Source: Sulfitobacter sp. F26204 (GTDB lineage Bacteria; Pseudomonadota; Alphaproteobacteria; Rhodobacterales; Rhodobacteraceae). From it: a stretch of DNA of 64,000 nucleotides. Shown piece after piece: positions 9,136 through 16,831 of the stretch (its first letter is position 1; each line of letters starts with the position of its first letter). Made by a program: the position numbers and the translations under genes. The notes under the pieces are model-generated. The model searched no databases, was not told the origin of the DNA, and worked only from the letters and a program-made list of their open reading frames with translations. The DNA lies in assembly GCF_026410305.1 (NCBI RefSeq), contig NZ_JAPMLQ010000007.1, forward strand, positions 124,001 through 188,000. Reading direction: 5' to 3'.

Positions 9136-10416
9136 ATGGCACTCGATACTTCCATCGCGCAATATGATGCACCGGAAAAGGATCTCTACGAGGTCGGTGA
9201 AATACCGCCGATGGGTCATGTGCCAAAGCAGATGTATGCCTGGGCGATCCGGCGTGAACGTCACGGCAAGCCGGATACGGCGATGCTGGAAGAGGTTGTC
9301 GATGTGCCAGAACTGGACAGCCAGGACGTACTGGTTCTCGTGATGGCGGCAGGTGTGAACTACAATGGCGTTTGGGCGTCTCTGGGTGAACCGATCAGCC
9401 CGTTTGACGGCCACAAGCAACCTTATCATATCGCCGGTTCCGATGCAGCGGGCATTGTCTGGGCTGTGGGTGACAAGGTCAAGCGCTGGAAAGTCGGTGA
9501 CGAGGTAGTGATCCACTGCAATCAGGATGACGGCGATGACGAGGAATGTAACGGTGGCGACCCGATGTATTCCCCCACGCAGCGTATTTGGGGCTATGAG
9601 ACACCGGACGGATCCTTCAGCCAATTCACACGTGTCCAGTCGCAACAGTTGATGCCGCGCCCCAAGCACCTGACATGGGAAGAAGCGGCCTGCTACACGC
9701 TGACACTTGCCACCGCTTACCGGATGTTGTTTGGCCACGAACCGCATGATTTGAAGCCGGGCCAGAACGTGTTGGTCTGGGGGGCATCAGGTGGTTTGGG
9801 GTCATATGCGATTCAATTGATCAATACGGCCGGGGCCAATGCCATCGGTGTTATCTCGGACGAAACCAAACGCGACTTCGTCATGGATCTTGGGGCCAAG
9901 GGGGTGCTCAACCGCAAGGACTTCAATTGCTGGGGCCAATTACCCAAGGTTGGCAGTGAGGAATATGCGGCCTGGTTTCAGGAAACCCGTAAATTCGGCA
10001 AGGCCATCTGGGACATTACCGGTAAAGGGGTAAACGTCGACATGGTGTTCGAGCATCCCGGTGAAGCGACATTCCCGGTTTCCACCTTTGTTGTGAAAAA
10101 GGGCGGCATGGTAGTGATCTGCGCTGGGACCTCAGGCTTTAATCTGACATTTGACGTGCGTTACATGTGGATGCATCAGAAACGTCTTCAGGGGAGCCAC
10201 TTTGCCCACCTCAAGCAGGCGGCTTCTGCCAACAAGCTGATGCTTGAACGGCGCTTGGATCCTTGCATGTCCGAAGTTTTTGCTTGGAACGATTTACCCG
10301 AAGCGCACATGAAAATGCTGCGAAACGAACATAAGCCCGGCAATATGTCCGTGCTGGTACAGGCTCCCACCACTGGGTTGCGCACGCTCGAAGACGCATT
10401 GGATGCAGGCAAATAA
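9136..10416 (+). CDS. ccr: crotonyl-CoA carboxylase/reductase
   Basis: A 426-residue enzyme of the medium-chain dehydrogenase/reductase family. It reductively carboxylates crotonyl-CoA to (2S)-ethylmalonyl-CoA with NADPH and CO2, the committing step of the ethylmalonyl-CoA pathway. The NADPH-binding motif WGASGGLGSYAIQL lies at about 215-228. Asn77 (in VNYNGVW) and Glu155 (in GYETPDGS) fall where the CO2-holding Asn and Glu of characterised enzymes lie. The family-specific N-terminal segment KDLYEVGEIPPMGHVPKQMY is present. An ACAGGAGG ribosome site precedes the ATG, and a strong terminator follows. Ecm, the mutase two steps later, is encoded ~3 kb upstream on the other strand. Confidence 0.96.
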   Translation: MALDTSIAQYDAPEKDLYEVGEIPPMGHVPKQMYAWAIRRERHGKPDTAMLEEVVDVPELDSQDVLVLVMAAGVNYNGVWASLGEPISPFDGHKQPYHIAGSDAAGIVWAVGDKVKRWKVGDEVVIHCNQDDGDDEECNGGDPMYSPTQRIWGYETPDGSFSQFTRVQSQQLMPRPKHLTWEEAACYTLTLATAYRMLFGHEPHDLKPGQNVLVWGASGGLGSYAIQLINTAGANAIGVISDETKRDFVMDLGAKGVLNRKDFNCWGQLPKVGSEEYAAWFQETRKFGKAIWDITGKGVNVDMVFEHPGEATFPVSTFVVKKGGMVVICAGTSGFNLTFDVRYMWMHQKRLQGSHFAHLKQAASANKLMLERRLDPCMSEVFAWNDLPEAHMKMLRNEHKPGNMSVLVQAPTTGLRTLEDALDAGK

Positions 10417-10445
10417 GATCTGATTGTTTCCGCCTTGGAAACGGT

Positions 10446-10480
10446 AACCCGCGAATCGCTTTGGTGAGTCGCGGGTTTTT
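10446..10480 (+). terminator. rho-independent terminator of ccr
   Basis: Perfect 9-bp stem AACCCGCGA (10446-10454) / TCGCGGGTT (10469-10477) with a 14-base loop, running into a T stretch (10476-10480). It starts 30 bases after the ccr stop codon. Confidence 0.88.
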
Positions 10481-10594
10481 CGTGGGGAAATTCAACTTTC
10501 AACGGGATCAAAGGCTTGGCAAAACGGCCCTCACCATTTGTGGGGAGTGAAAACCAGCGAATTTCTTAACCCAATTCGCACATGCTATGGTTGT

Positions 10595-10611
10595 ATTAAC
10601 GTTCTGTTAAT
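10595..10611. promoter_or_regulatory. CtrA-like binding site upstream of the quorum-sensing operon
   Basis: A perfect inverted repeat ATTAAC-N5-GTTAAT that contains the full CtrA consensus TTAA-N7-TTAA (10596-10610). It ends 21 bases before the start of the small gene that overlaps luxR. CtrA and quorum sensing are linked in roseobacters such as Dinoroseobacter shibae, which makes the site plausible. Binding is inferred from the motif alone. Confidence 0.55.
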
Positions 10612-10632
10612 CATTTGGAAGCGAGGCTACCT

Positions 10633-10839
10633 ATGCGAAGTGACTGGATATTGGACGTTCTTGCCGATTTGAAAACCTTTGCTCTGTCGTCCGATTTGCA
10701 CGCTTTAGCAGAACAATTGGATGACACAGCAATTGTTGCCCTGGCCGAGATCGCCTCCCTTGAAGAGAGGACGCAAGCGCATAGGCATGGCCGAGACAAA
10801 GCAACTGGAAGTCATTCTGGAGAATTTGGAGCAAGCTGA
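10633..10839 (+). CDS. small conserved-looking protein overlapping luxR
   Basis: A 68-residue frame beginning MRSDWILDVLADLKTFA and continuing through an acidic, helix-forming stretch LHALAEQLDDTAIVALAEIAS. A GGAAGCGAGG purine tract precedes its ATG. The last 53 bases overlap the start of luxR in another frame, so translation of the two is probably coupled. The N-terminal two thirds look like a genuine amphipathic helical protein; the residues over the luxR overlap look unconstrained. I believe similar small ORFs precede luxR genes in other roseobacters, but cannot verify that here. Function unknown; perhaps a leader that couples luxR translation. Confidence 0.55.
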   Translation: MRSDWILDVLADLKTFALSSDLHALAEQLDDTAIVALAEIASLEERTQAHRHGRDKATGSHSGEFGAS

Positions 10840-11506
10840 AACACTTGCAGGGCTGCAGGAGGCAACAGAAGCGTTGCGGCGTCATCTGGGGATCGCTCAT
10901 ATCGTTTATCACTGGGTCGATTCAGCCGGCGATCAATATGGCTGCGGGACCTATTCCGCAGAATGGCAACAACGCTACATTGCACTGAATTACCTTCGTA
11001 TTGATCCGGTTGTTTTGGGTTGTTTCCAACGGTTTCATCCCGTCGACTGGAAACAGCTGGATTGGTCGTCTAAAGCCGCCCGTGCCTTTCAGACCGAGTC
11101 GATAAAATACGGAGTTGGAAATCAGGGGTACTCAATTCCGGTGCGCGGTCCTAACGGACAATTTGCCTTGTTTACGGTGAACGATTCCTGTGGCGACGAA
11201 GAATGGTCGGACTTTACCCAGAAATATCATCGCGAACTGATCCTGATCGCATATTTTCTGAATCAGAAGGCGCTTGAACTTGAACCGGATCGCACGCCGG
11301 AAGTTGCCCAGGCTCTCAGTCCTCGTGAAGTGGATGCAATGACGTTGCTTGCCATCGGATACAGCCGGGCGCAGGTCGCAAATTCACTGTCGATTTCGGA
11401 ACATACCCTGCGCGTCTACATCGAAAGCGCACGATTCAAGCTGGGCGCATTGAATACGACCCACGCAGTCGCACGCGCGCTCAGCCGAGGCTTGATCGTC
11501 ATCTGA
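10787..11506 (+). CDS. luxR: LuxR-family quorum-sensing transcriptional regulator
   Basis: A 239-residue acyl-homoserine-lactone receptor. The N-terminal autoinducer-binding domain (about 15-165) has the conserved aromatic/Asp pattern HWVDSAG, AEWQQRYIALNYLRIDPVV and YSIPVRGPNGQ. The C-terminal LuxR helix-turn-helix (about 175-237) reads LSPREVDAMTLLAIGYSRAQ, then the recognition helix SISEHTLRVYIESARFKL. The start at 10787 was chosen because it fits the family N-terminus; the frame is open further upstream over the small gene. luxI follows 132 bases later on the same strand, making a classic regulator/synthase pair. It binds DNA in the cytoplasm in response to the signal made by LuxI. Confidence 0.93.
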   Translation: MAETKQLEVILENLEQAETLAGLQEATEALRRHLGIAHIVYHWVDSAGDQYGCGTYSAEWQQRYIALNYLRIDPVVLGCFQRFHPVDWKQLDWSSKAARAFQTESIKYGVGNQGYSIPVRGPNGQFALFTVNDSCGDEEWSDFTQKYHRELILIAYFLNQKALELEPDRTPEVAQALSPREVDAMTLLAIGYSRAQVANSLSISEHTLRVYIESARFKLGALNTTHAVARALSRGLIVI

Positions 11507-11576
11507 TCGCCAAGAAAGCTGGACCATTATGATGCGCTGCGTTGCGTTTATTGATCACGCGCCGAACGTCTAATTC

Positions 11577-11591
11577 AGGTTCCATTAACCT
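11577..11591. promoter_or_regulatory. short inverted repeat in the luxI promoter region
   Basis: AGGTT-N5-AACCT, centred about 54 bases before luxI. The right arm contains TTAACC, similar to a CtrA half-site. It is shorter than a canonical 18-20 bp lux box and I could not find a better one in the 132-base gap. It may be the LuxR operator, a CtrA half-site, or chance. Confidence 0.3.
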
Positions 11592-11638
11592 TCGGTGCAG
11601 TAACTCATCGGTCTTGTGTTTTCAGACCGGAGAACTTC

Positions 11639-12274
11639 ATGCTGCGTTACCTCTATGCCGATCAATTGCAGGGCCACCCCCACCTTGCAAAGACCATGTT
11701 TCGTGACCGCGCCGATCAATTCAAGACACGCCTGAATTGGGCGGTCCAGGTCGATGACCAGGGCGAAGAACGCGATTGCTATGACGCCCTGAACCCGCTT
11801 TATGTGATCTGGCAGGAAGCCGACGGCAGCCACGGAGGTTCGATGCGGTTATTGCCAACGACTGGTCCGGTGATGGTGAACGACCATTTTGGCCAACTGA
11901 TCCAGGGTCCAATCGTCAGCCCCCTGATCTGGGAATGCACGCGTTTTTGTCTCAAACGTGGGGTGGGTCCCCATGTCGCCGCAGCGCTGATGCTGGGAGG
12001 TGGAGAAATCATGCAGGGTTTTGGTGTTAAGCATTTTGTCGGTGTTTTTGATGCACGCATGGTGCGGATTTACCGGATGATTGGTTCTTCTCCCGAAGTT
12101 TTGGGTAGTGAAGGGGAAGGGAGAGCGCAAATTTCTGTCGGATTATGGCATTTCTCTTCAGAAGCCCAAGCACAGGTCAGCGCCCGCGCGGGCATCACGC
12201 CAGAACAGTCCCGATTCTGGTTTAACGCAGCGATGGGCGGATTGAGATACCACCGCTGGTCAAAATCAGCGTGA
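11639..12274 (+). CDS. luxI: acyl-homoserine-lactone synthase LuxI
   Basis: A 211-residue enzyme that makes an acyl-homoserine lactone from S-adenosylmethionine and an acyl donor. The invariant residues are in place: Arg24, Phe28 and Trp34 in the N-terminal RADQF...NWAV segment, Asp46 and Asp49, Arg70 in GGSMRLLPT, and Glu99/Arg102 in WECTRF. The acyl chain length cannot be deduced. It lies downstream of luxR on the same strand, with its own possible regulatory repeat. An imperfect GCCGGCGC/GCGCTGGC hairpin at 12275-12294 directly follows the stop. Confidence 0.95.
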   Translation: MLRYLYADQLQGHPHLAKTMFRDRADQFKTRLNWAVQVDDQGEERDCYDALNPLYVIWQEADGSHGGSMRLLPTTGPVMVNDHFGQLIQGPIVSPLIWECTRFCLKRGVGPHVAAALMLGGGEIMQGFGVKHFVGVFDARMVRIYRMIGSSPEVLGSEGEGRAQISVGLWHFSSEAQAQVSARAGITPEQSRFWFNAAMGGLRYHRWSKSA

Positions 12275-12325
12275 GCCGGCGCAATGGCGCTGGCCCCCCC
12301 TGACTGCCTTGCGTAAACATGGTGC

Positions 12326-13861
12326 ATGGAAATTGCGCTAACTTATTCTGACGATCAGGCGGTTGCCTTTGACGCCGTGGCCGAGATGCTGCGCAGTGCT
12401 GGCATTGATCTGGAGGAAAACCTGCTTATGCCCCCGTCGGGGAACGCGGATCAGGCAATGGCGGTAACGGGCAAGGCCGGATCAGGGAAAACATTGCTCT
12501 TGGCGGAACTCTACAAGGCAATGGAAGCCGCAGGGGTAAATATCGTTTCCGGCGATTATGAAAGCCGCAAGAAAGCGGACAAACGCTCGCTTGCGATTCT
12601 CGCACCCACAAACAAGGCGGCCAGCGTTTTGCGGCTACGCGGGGTGCCGGCCACGACGATACATCGTATTTTGTATACGCCCGTTTATGACCCGGAATAT
12701 GAGCGGATCGCCGAATGGCTTGCCGGAAATGGCGAACGACCAGAGATTGAAGGGCTGACAGAAATCTCACTCGACCGTGCCGCAGCTTTTTATGCAAATA
12801 ACAAATCCATCCCAGGCGCCTTGGCGGCGGCCGGTCTGCGTGGGTCGGATTTCATTACCGGCTGGAAACGGCGGGAAGAACCGCTCGACATTGGGTTTGT
12901 TGATGAATCCTCGATGTTGGATGATAAGCAATTCGAAGACCTCAAAGAGATTTTTCCAACACTTCTGTTGTTTGGTGATCCCGCGCAATTGGCACCGGTG
13001 AATCAATCCGGCACCATGGTATTTGAAAAGCTGCCGCAAGAACGGGTAATGAACCTTAACCGGATTTTCCGTCAGGACGCTGGCAATCCGATTCTTGATC
13101 TGGCCCATGCGCTGGCTGATCCTGAACTGAGTTTCCACCAGTTTGAACAAATGGTCGAAGAGGCGGCGAAAAAGGATGATCGTGTGGTATGGGGTCAACG
13201 GGTCGAGGTTGATCTGATGGCCCGTTCCCCCGTGCTGGTATGGCGCAATGCAACGCGCATTCGTCTGATCAATGCCTTCCGTTCGGTGCACGGCGCCCCG
13301 GAGGATGCGCTGTTGGCTGGCGAACCATTGATCTGTGACGGCATTGAGCTGCCGCTCAAACACCGCAAAAAGCGGTTGGACCTGGAAGCAAGGGGCTTGA
13401 TCAAGGGCGCACAGGTTATTTACCTTGGCGAGGGGCGCAAACCGGGTTTCAGCCGCCTGCATGTGATGGGGGCCGAAGACCCGCAGCTAAGCGCAGCGTC
13501 GATCGTAAAGATTGAAAAACCCGATGAAGAAGAACCGTTTATCCCCTTCGCCGCGCGGATGGGCGCGACGTTCCTGCATGGGGCTGCAGTCACGATCCAC
13601 AAAGCGCAGGGTTCGCAGTGGGAGACAGTGCAGGTGTTCGCGCCAGACCTCTATGTCGCGGCGAAAATGGGCCGGATCGAAGCAGGGCAACCCTTGTGGA
13701 AACGGCTGGCATATGTGGCCATTACCCGCGCCCAGGAGCGCCTGATCTGGGTTGTGCGCAACCGCTTGTCAAAACCGTCCGGCCCGTTGGCTGTGGATGA
13801 TCTGCGCTCGGTTCCTGTGGTGCCTTTGACGCTGGATGCCCCTGAGGAGAACTTGTTGTGA
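12326..13861 (+). CDS. RecD-like SF1 DNA helicase / ATPase
   Basis: A 511-residue superfamily 1 helicase. The Walker A motif GKAGSGKT is at 49-56, then the Ia-like LAPTNKAASVLR, Walker B as GFVDESSML (~190-198), motif III GDPAQLAPV, motif IV-like LNRIFRQ, motif V TIHKAQGSQWETV (~425-437) and motif VI AYVAITRAQERLIW. The arrangement resembles RecD2 and the ATPase half of exodeoxyribonuclease V alpha, but it lacks a RecD N-terminal domain and has no recB/recC neighbours. It probably unwinds DNA in repair. Its stop overlaps the next gene start as GTGA. Confidence 0.88.
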   Translation: MEIALTYSDDQAVAFDAVAEMLRSAGIDLEENLLMPPSGNADQAMAVTGKAGSGKTLLLAELYKAMEAAGVNIVSGDYESRKKADKRSLAILAPTNKAASVLRLRGVPATTIHRILYTPVYDPEYERIAEWLAGNGERPEIEGLTEISLDRAAAFYANNKSIPGALAAAGLRGSDFITGWKRREEPLDIGFVDESSMLDDKQFEDLKEIFPTLLLFGDPAQLAPVNQSGTMVFEKLPQERVMNLNRIFRQDAGNPILDLAHALADPELSFHQFEQMVEEAAKKDDRVVWGQRVEVDLMARSPVLVWRNATRIRLINAFRSVHGAPEDALLAGEPLICDGIELPLKHRKKRLDLEARGLIKGAQVIYLGEGRKPGFSRLHVMGAEDPQLSAASIVKIEKPDEEEPFIPFAARMGATFLHGAAVTIHKAQGSQWETVQVFAPDLYVAAKMGRIEAGQPLWKRLAYVAITRAQERLIWVVRNRLSKPSGPLAVDDLRSVPVVPLTLDAPEENLL

Positions 13862-14553
13862 AACGATTGATCGTTACCGGAGCCAGCTCGGGTGTTGGCC
13901 GTGCAGTTGCTGAATTATTCCTGAAAGAAGGATGGTCTGTCGGCTTGATCGCGCGCCGCGCAGATGCGTTGCACCAGATCGCGACGCACCATGACAACGC
14001 GGTTGTCCTGCCTGCCGATGTGACGGATGCGCAGGCACTTGAAGCAGCGTTTGACAGCTTCGGTGCGCCGGATGTGCTGTTTAACAATGCTGGTATTTTT
14101 GGTCCCAGCGCCCCCATCGATGAGATCGCGATCGAAGATTGGGAACAGGTGTTGATGGTCAATTTACACGGCATGTTTCTGGCCGCGCGACTTGCGTTTG
14201 GCGCGATGCGGCGTAGTGGCGGCGGACGGATCATCAATAACGGGTCGATTTCAGCTCATACGCCCCGTGCAGGCTCGGTCTGTTATACGACAACGAAACA
14301 CGCAATCACGGGATTAACAAAATCCCTGTCCTTGGATGGACGCCCGTTCGACATCGCCTGTGGCCAGATCGACATTGGTAATGCCGAAACCGAAATGGTC
14401 GCAAACCTGAAAAAGCGTGACCCGGATTTACTGACTATGGATGTCTCGCATGCTGCCAATGCCGTCCTTCACATGGCATTGCTGCCGCCTGAGGCAAATG
14501 TACAATTCATGACGGTGATGGCGACCAAGATGCCCTACATTGGTCGAGGTTGA
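13858..14553 (+). CDS. short-chain dehydrogenase/reductase (SDR)
   Basis: A 231-residue classical SDR oxidoreductase. The cofactor motif TGASSGVG is at 7-14, NNAG at 76-79, catalytic Ser near 130-132 (NGSISAH), and the Tyr143-x3-Lys147 pair in CYTTTKHAI. Arg residues after the second strand (IARRAD) suggest NADP(H) preference. The start is GTG, overlapping the helicase stop, with GAGGAG about seven bases upstream. The substrate is unknown, and co-transcription with a helicase does not help identify it. Confidence 0.9.
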   Translation: MKRLIVTGASSGVGRAVAELFLKEGWSVGLIARRADALHQIATHHDNAVVLPADVTDAQALEAAFDSFGAPDVLFNNAGIFGPSAPIDEIAIEDWEQVLMVNLHGMFLAARLAFGAMRRSGGGRIINNGSISAHTPRAGSVCYTTTKHAITGLTKSLSLDGRPFDIACGQIDIGNAETEMVANLKKRDPDLLTMDVSHAANAVLHMALLPPEANVQFMTVMATKMPYIGRG

Positions 14554-14696
14554 CCAGGTAATCCGCCCGAAATCACTGTGCCGCGGTTGCCGCCAGTGCA
14601 GCAAGAGGCTTGATTTGATCTCCAACGACCCGCACCATGTGCTGAGATACTGTATTTGCAAAGTATCCAGAGTGTCACGCAATGGGGGATCGCGCG

Positions 14697-14981
14697 ATGG
14701 CCGACAAAGCACAAGAAGCATTGAAACTGGCGCAAGAAGCGACAAAGAAAGTGGGCGTCCTGGAGAAAGAAATCGCTGGTATGAAAAAGGTGATGGAACA
14801 GTTTGCCCGAGACATGACAAAGAATGGAACGGCTCATCAGGACTATGTCAACAAGAGTATCGCCGATGTGAACAAGGCGATTGAGCGGTATGCCAAGGAT
14901 ATGGCGAAGTACGAATCCAACCAACAAGCTACTTTCGATAAAGAAATAGCGGAACTTAAGAAAAAGATCGAAAAACGCTAG
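14697..14981 (+). CDS. small coiled-coil protein, unknown function
   Basis: A 94-residue, highly charged protein rich in Ala, Lys, Glu and Gln. Heptad-like hydrophobic spacing (ALKLAQEATKKVGVLEKEIAGMKKVMEQ, and EIAELKKKIEKR at the end) predicts an almost continuous coiled coil with no membrane segment. The ATG at 14697 was preferred over 14682 because GGGGGA lies seven bases upstream. It stands alone between the SDR gene and the convergent TIGR02186 gene. I do not recognise a family; it may be a structural or phasin-like protein. Confidence 0.6.
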   Translation: MADKAQEALKLAQEATKKVGVLEKEIAGMKKVMEQFARDMTKNGTAHQDYVNKSIADVNKAIERYAKDMAKYESNQQATFDKEIAELKKKIEKR

Positions 14982-15058
14982 AATCCGTATCGGTGATCCG
15001 ATCGCCCAAGGGTTTTTCGGCTCCAACCGCCTTCACCTTGCCGCCTCGGACAGGGGTG

Positions 15059-15817
15059 TCACCGTCTGAATGCCGAGAATATTGCCGACGCACCCCAGCC
15101 GGCTGCAATGGCAATTGCCAAGGACATCAAGCCATAAAGAAACGCGTTTTCGCGTGACAGGGTGTACAACCACCGTTCCATACCAACTTTGCGCACATAT
15201 ATGCTGGTCTCGTATTTTGATACAACTTCGCCGCCACGGGTCAGGAAGATACGGGTTTGATAATCTCCCTCCGTCAAGGCAGCAGGCAGTTTGATCGCGG
15301 TGCGAAACAGCGTTTCTTCATCAACGCTGACGGTACCCTCGTTGAGTTGGTACTGGTTCGAGGCGGTCTTGATGCGGATCAACGCTTCTGTAAAGCTTTC
15401 GCTGTTGGTTATATTCATCGGCGCACCGACAGAACGGATCGCACGGGGAATCGAGATTTCGTGGCGCTGGTCTTCTGTTTCGGTCACTGACATTCCCAAC
15501 AGCGTACTGCTGGACACAGCATAAAAACCGGGGGCGCTGTCGACTTCTACGGCATCAGTGTTGATCCAGATGCCCAGTCGTTTTTCCTTGCGCCGCACGA
15601 CGACAGGTTCGAAGGGACCCGCGACCGTCACGATCACCTGCAAAGGTGGATCCGTGGGGATCGGCTCTTCCCGTTTTACGGCTCCAAAGATGAGGATCTC
15701 TGATCCATCAAAGTTGGTATTGATGGATACCTGATCTTTACTGAGCCCAAGAACGACCTCTTCGGCAAAGACCGGCTGCGTCACAAGCAAGATAAGAGAA
15801 ATGAAAAGAGCACGCAT
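15059..15817 (-). CDS. TIGR02186 family membrane-anchored protein
   Basis: A 252-residue exported protein with an N-terminal signal peptide (hydrophobic residues 3-16, cleavage after VFA-E), a periplasmic beta-rich domain (NFDGSEILIFGAVKREEP, VIVTVAGP, GIWINTDAVEVDSAPGFYAVSS) and a C-terminal membrane helix at about 226-247. This layout and its position directly after a TauE/SafE permease are characteristic of TIGR02186. Its ATG overlaps the permease stop (ATGA). Role unknown, probably accessory to the anion exporter. Confidence 0.88.
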   Translation of the reverse strand: MRALFISLILLVTQPVFAEEVVLGLSKDQVSINTNFDGSEILIFGAVKREEPIPTDPPLQVIVTVAGPFEPVVVRRKEKRLGIWINTDAVEVDSAPGFYAVSSSTLLGMSVTETEDQRHEISIPRAIRSVGAPMNITNSESFTEALIRIKTASNQYQLNEGTVSVDEETLFRTAIKLPAALTEGDYQTRIFLTRGGEVVSKYETSIYVRKVGMERWLYTLSRENAFLYGLMSLAIAIAAGWGASAIFSAFRR

Positions 15818-16731
15818 CAGTGACCGCCCGCCGCGCCAAGCGAATAAAGCTCACTGGGTTGTACCAGCAAATCAAAAGCCAACTTGCCACAGACGGCCAA
15901 AACCATGATCGCCAAGAGGATGCGCAGCTGCTCGGCTTTCATCTTGACCCCGATACGAGTCCCGATCTGTGCGCCAATGACGCCACCGACCAGCAACAGG
16001 ACCGCCAGCACGATGTCGACAGTAAAATTCGTCGTGGCATGCAACATGGTTGTGAATGCAGTCACAAATATGATCTGGAACAGGGAGGTGCCAACAACCA
16101 CTTTGGTTGGCATGCCCAGAAGATAAATCATTGCCGGCACCATGATAAAACCACCGCCGACACCCATGATTGCAGCCAGAACACCGACGGCAATGCCGAC
16201 AATCACTGGCGGGATAACGGAAATATACAGACCTGAAACGCGAAACCGCATCTTGAACGGCAGTCCGTGGATCCAGTTGTGTTTCTTACGGGCGGGCGGT
16301 TTGCCTTTTTTGGTGTTACGGATCGCATTCAGCGATTCAATGAACATCAACCCGCCAATAACGCCAAGAAATACAACATAACACAGTTTGACCAGCAGAT
16401 CGACCTGGCCCAGTGCCTTTAGATAGTTGAACATCCAGACACCCAAGGCTGCGCCGATCAGACCACCGATCAACAGAACGGTGCCCATCCTGAGGTCCAC
16501 CGTCTTGCGTTTGAAATGGGCGAGGACGCCTGAGAAAGAAGAAGCGACAATCTGGTTCGCCTCTGTGGCCACTGCCACGGCGGGTGGGATGCCAATAAAA
16601 AACAGGAGCGGTGTCATCAGAAAGCCACCGCCAACGCCAAACATGCCGGAAAGTATACCAACCAAACCGCCAAGCCCCAACAAAAGAAAGGCGTTGACCG
16701 ATACTTCGGCGATGGGAAGATAGATTTGCAT
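15817..16731 (-). CDS. TauE/SafE (TSUP) family anion permease
   Basis: A 304-residue inner-membrane transporter with about eight hydrophobic segments. The duplicated TSUP signature is clear: GILSGMFGVGGGFLMTPLLF near the N-terminus and AAIMGVGGGFIMVPAMIYLL in the second half, separated by a basic cytoplasmic loop (NTKKGKPPARKKHNW). TSUP proteins move sulfite, sulfonates or related organic anions; the substrate here is not determinable. It is the first gene of a two-gene operon with the TIGR02186 protein. Confidence 0.9.
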   Translation of the reverse strand: MQIYLPIAEVSVNAFLLLGLGGLVGILSGMFGVGGGFLMTPLLFFIGIPPAVAVATEANQIVASSFSGVLAHFKRKTVDLRMGTVLLIGGLIGAALGVWMFNYLKALGQVDLLVKLCYVVFLGVIGGLMFIESLNAIRNTKKGKPPARKKHNWIHGLPFKMRFRVSGLYISVIPPVIVGIAVGVLAAIMGVGGGFIMVPAMIYLLGMPTKVVVGTSLFQIIFVTAFTTMLHATTNFTVDIVLAVLLLVGGVIGAQIGTRIGVKMKAEQLRILLAIMVLAVCGKLAFDLLVQPSELYSLGAAGGH

Positions 16732-16831
16732 GGCATCCCTTAGCGCGATGGGTATTTCAAATCAACGGTTCACGCAGCAATGCTGCAATAAGGACTGAAA
16801 GGTAATTAAAACTGGTCTTATTCCAGCTAAG

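Noticed and set aside
11507-11638. canonical lux box before luxI
   Set aside because: No 18-20 bp dyad was found; only the short AGGTT/AACCT repeat, which is reported with low confidence.
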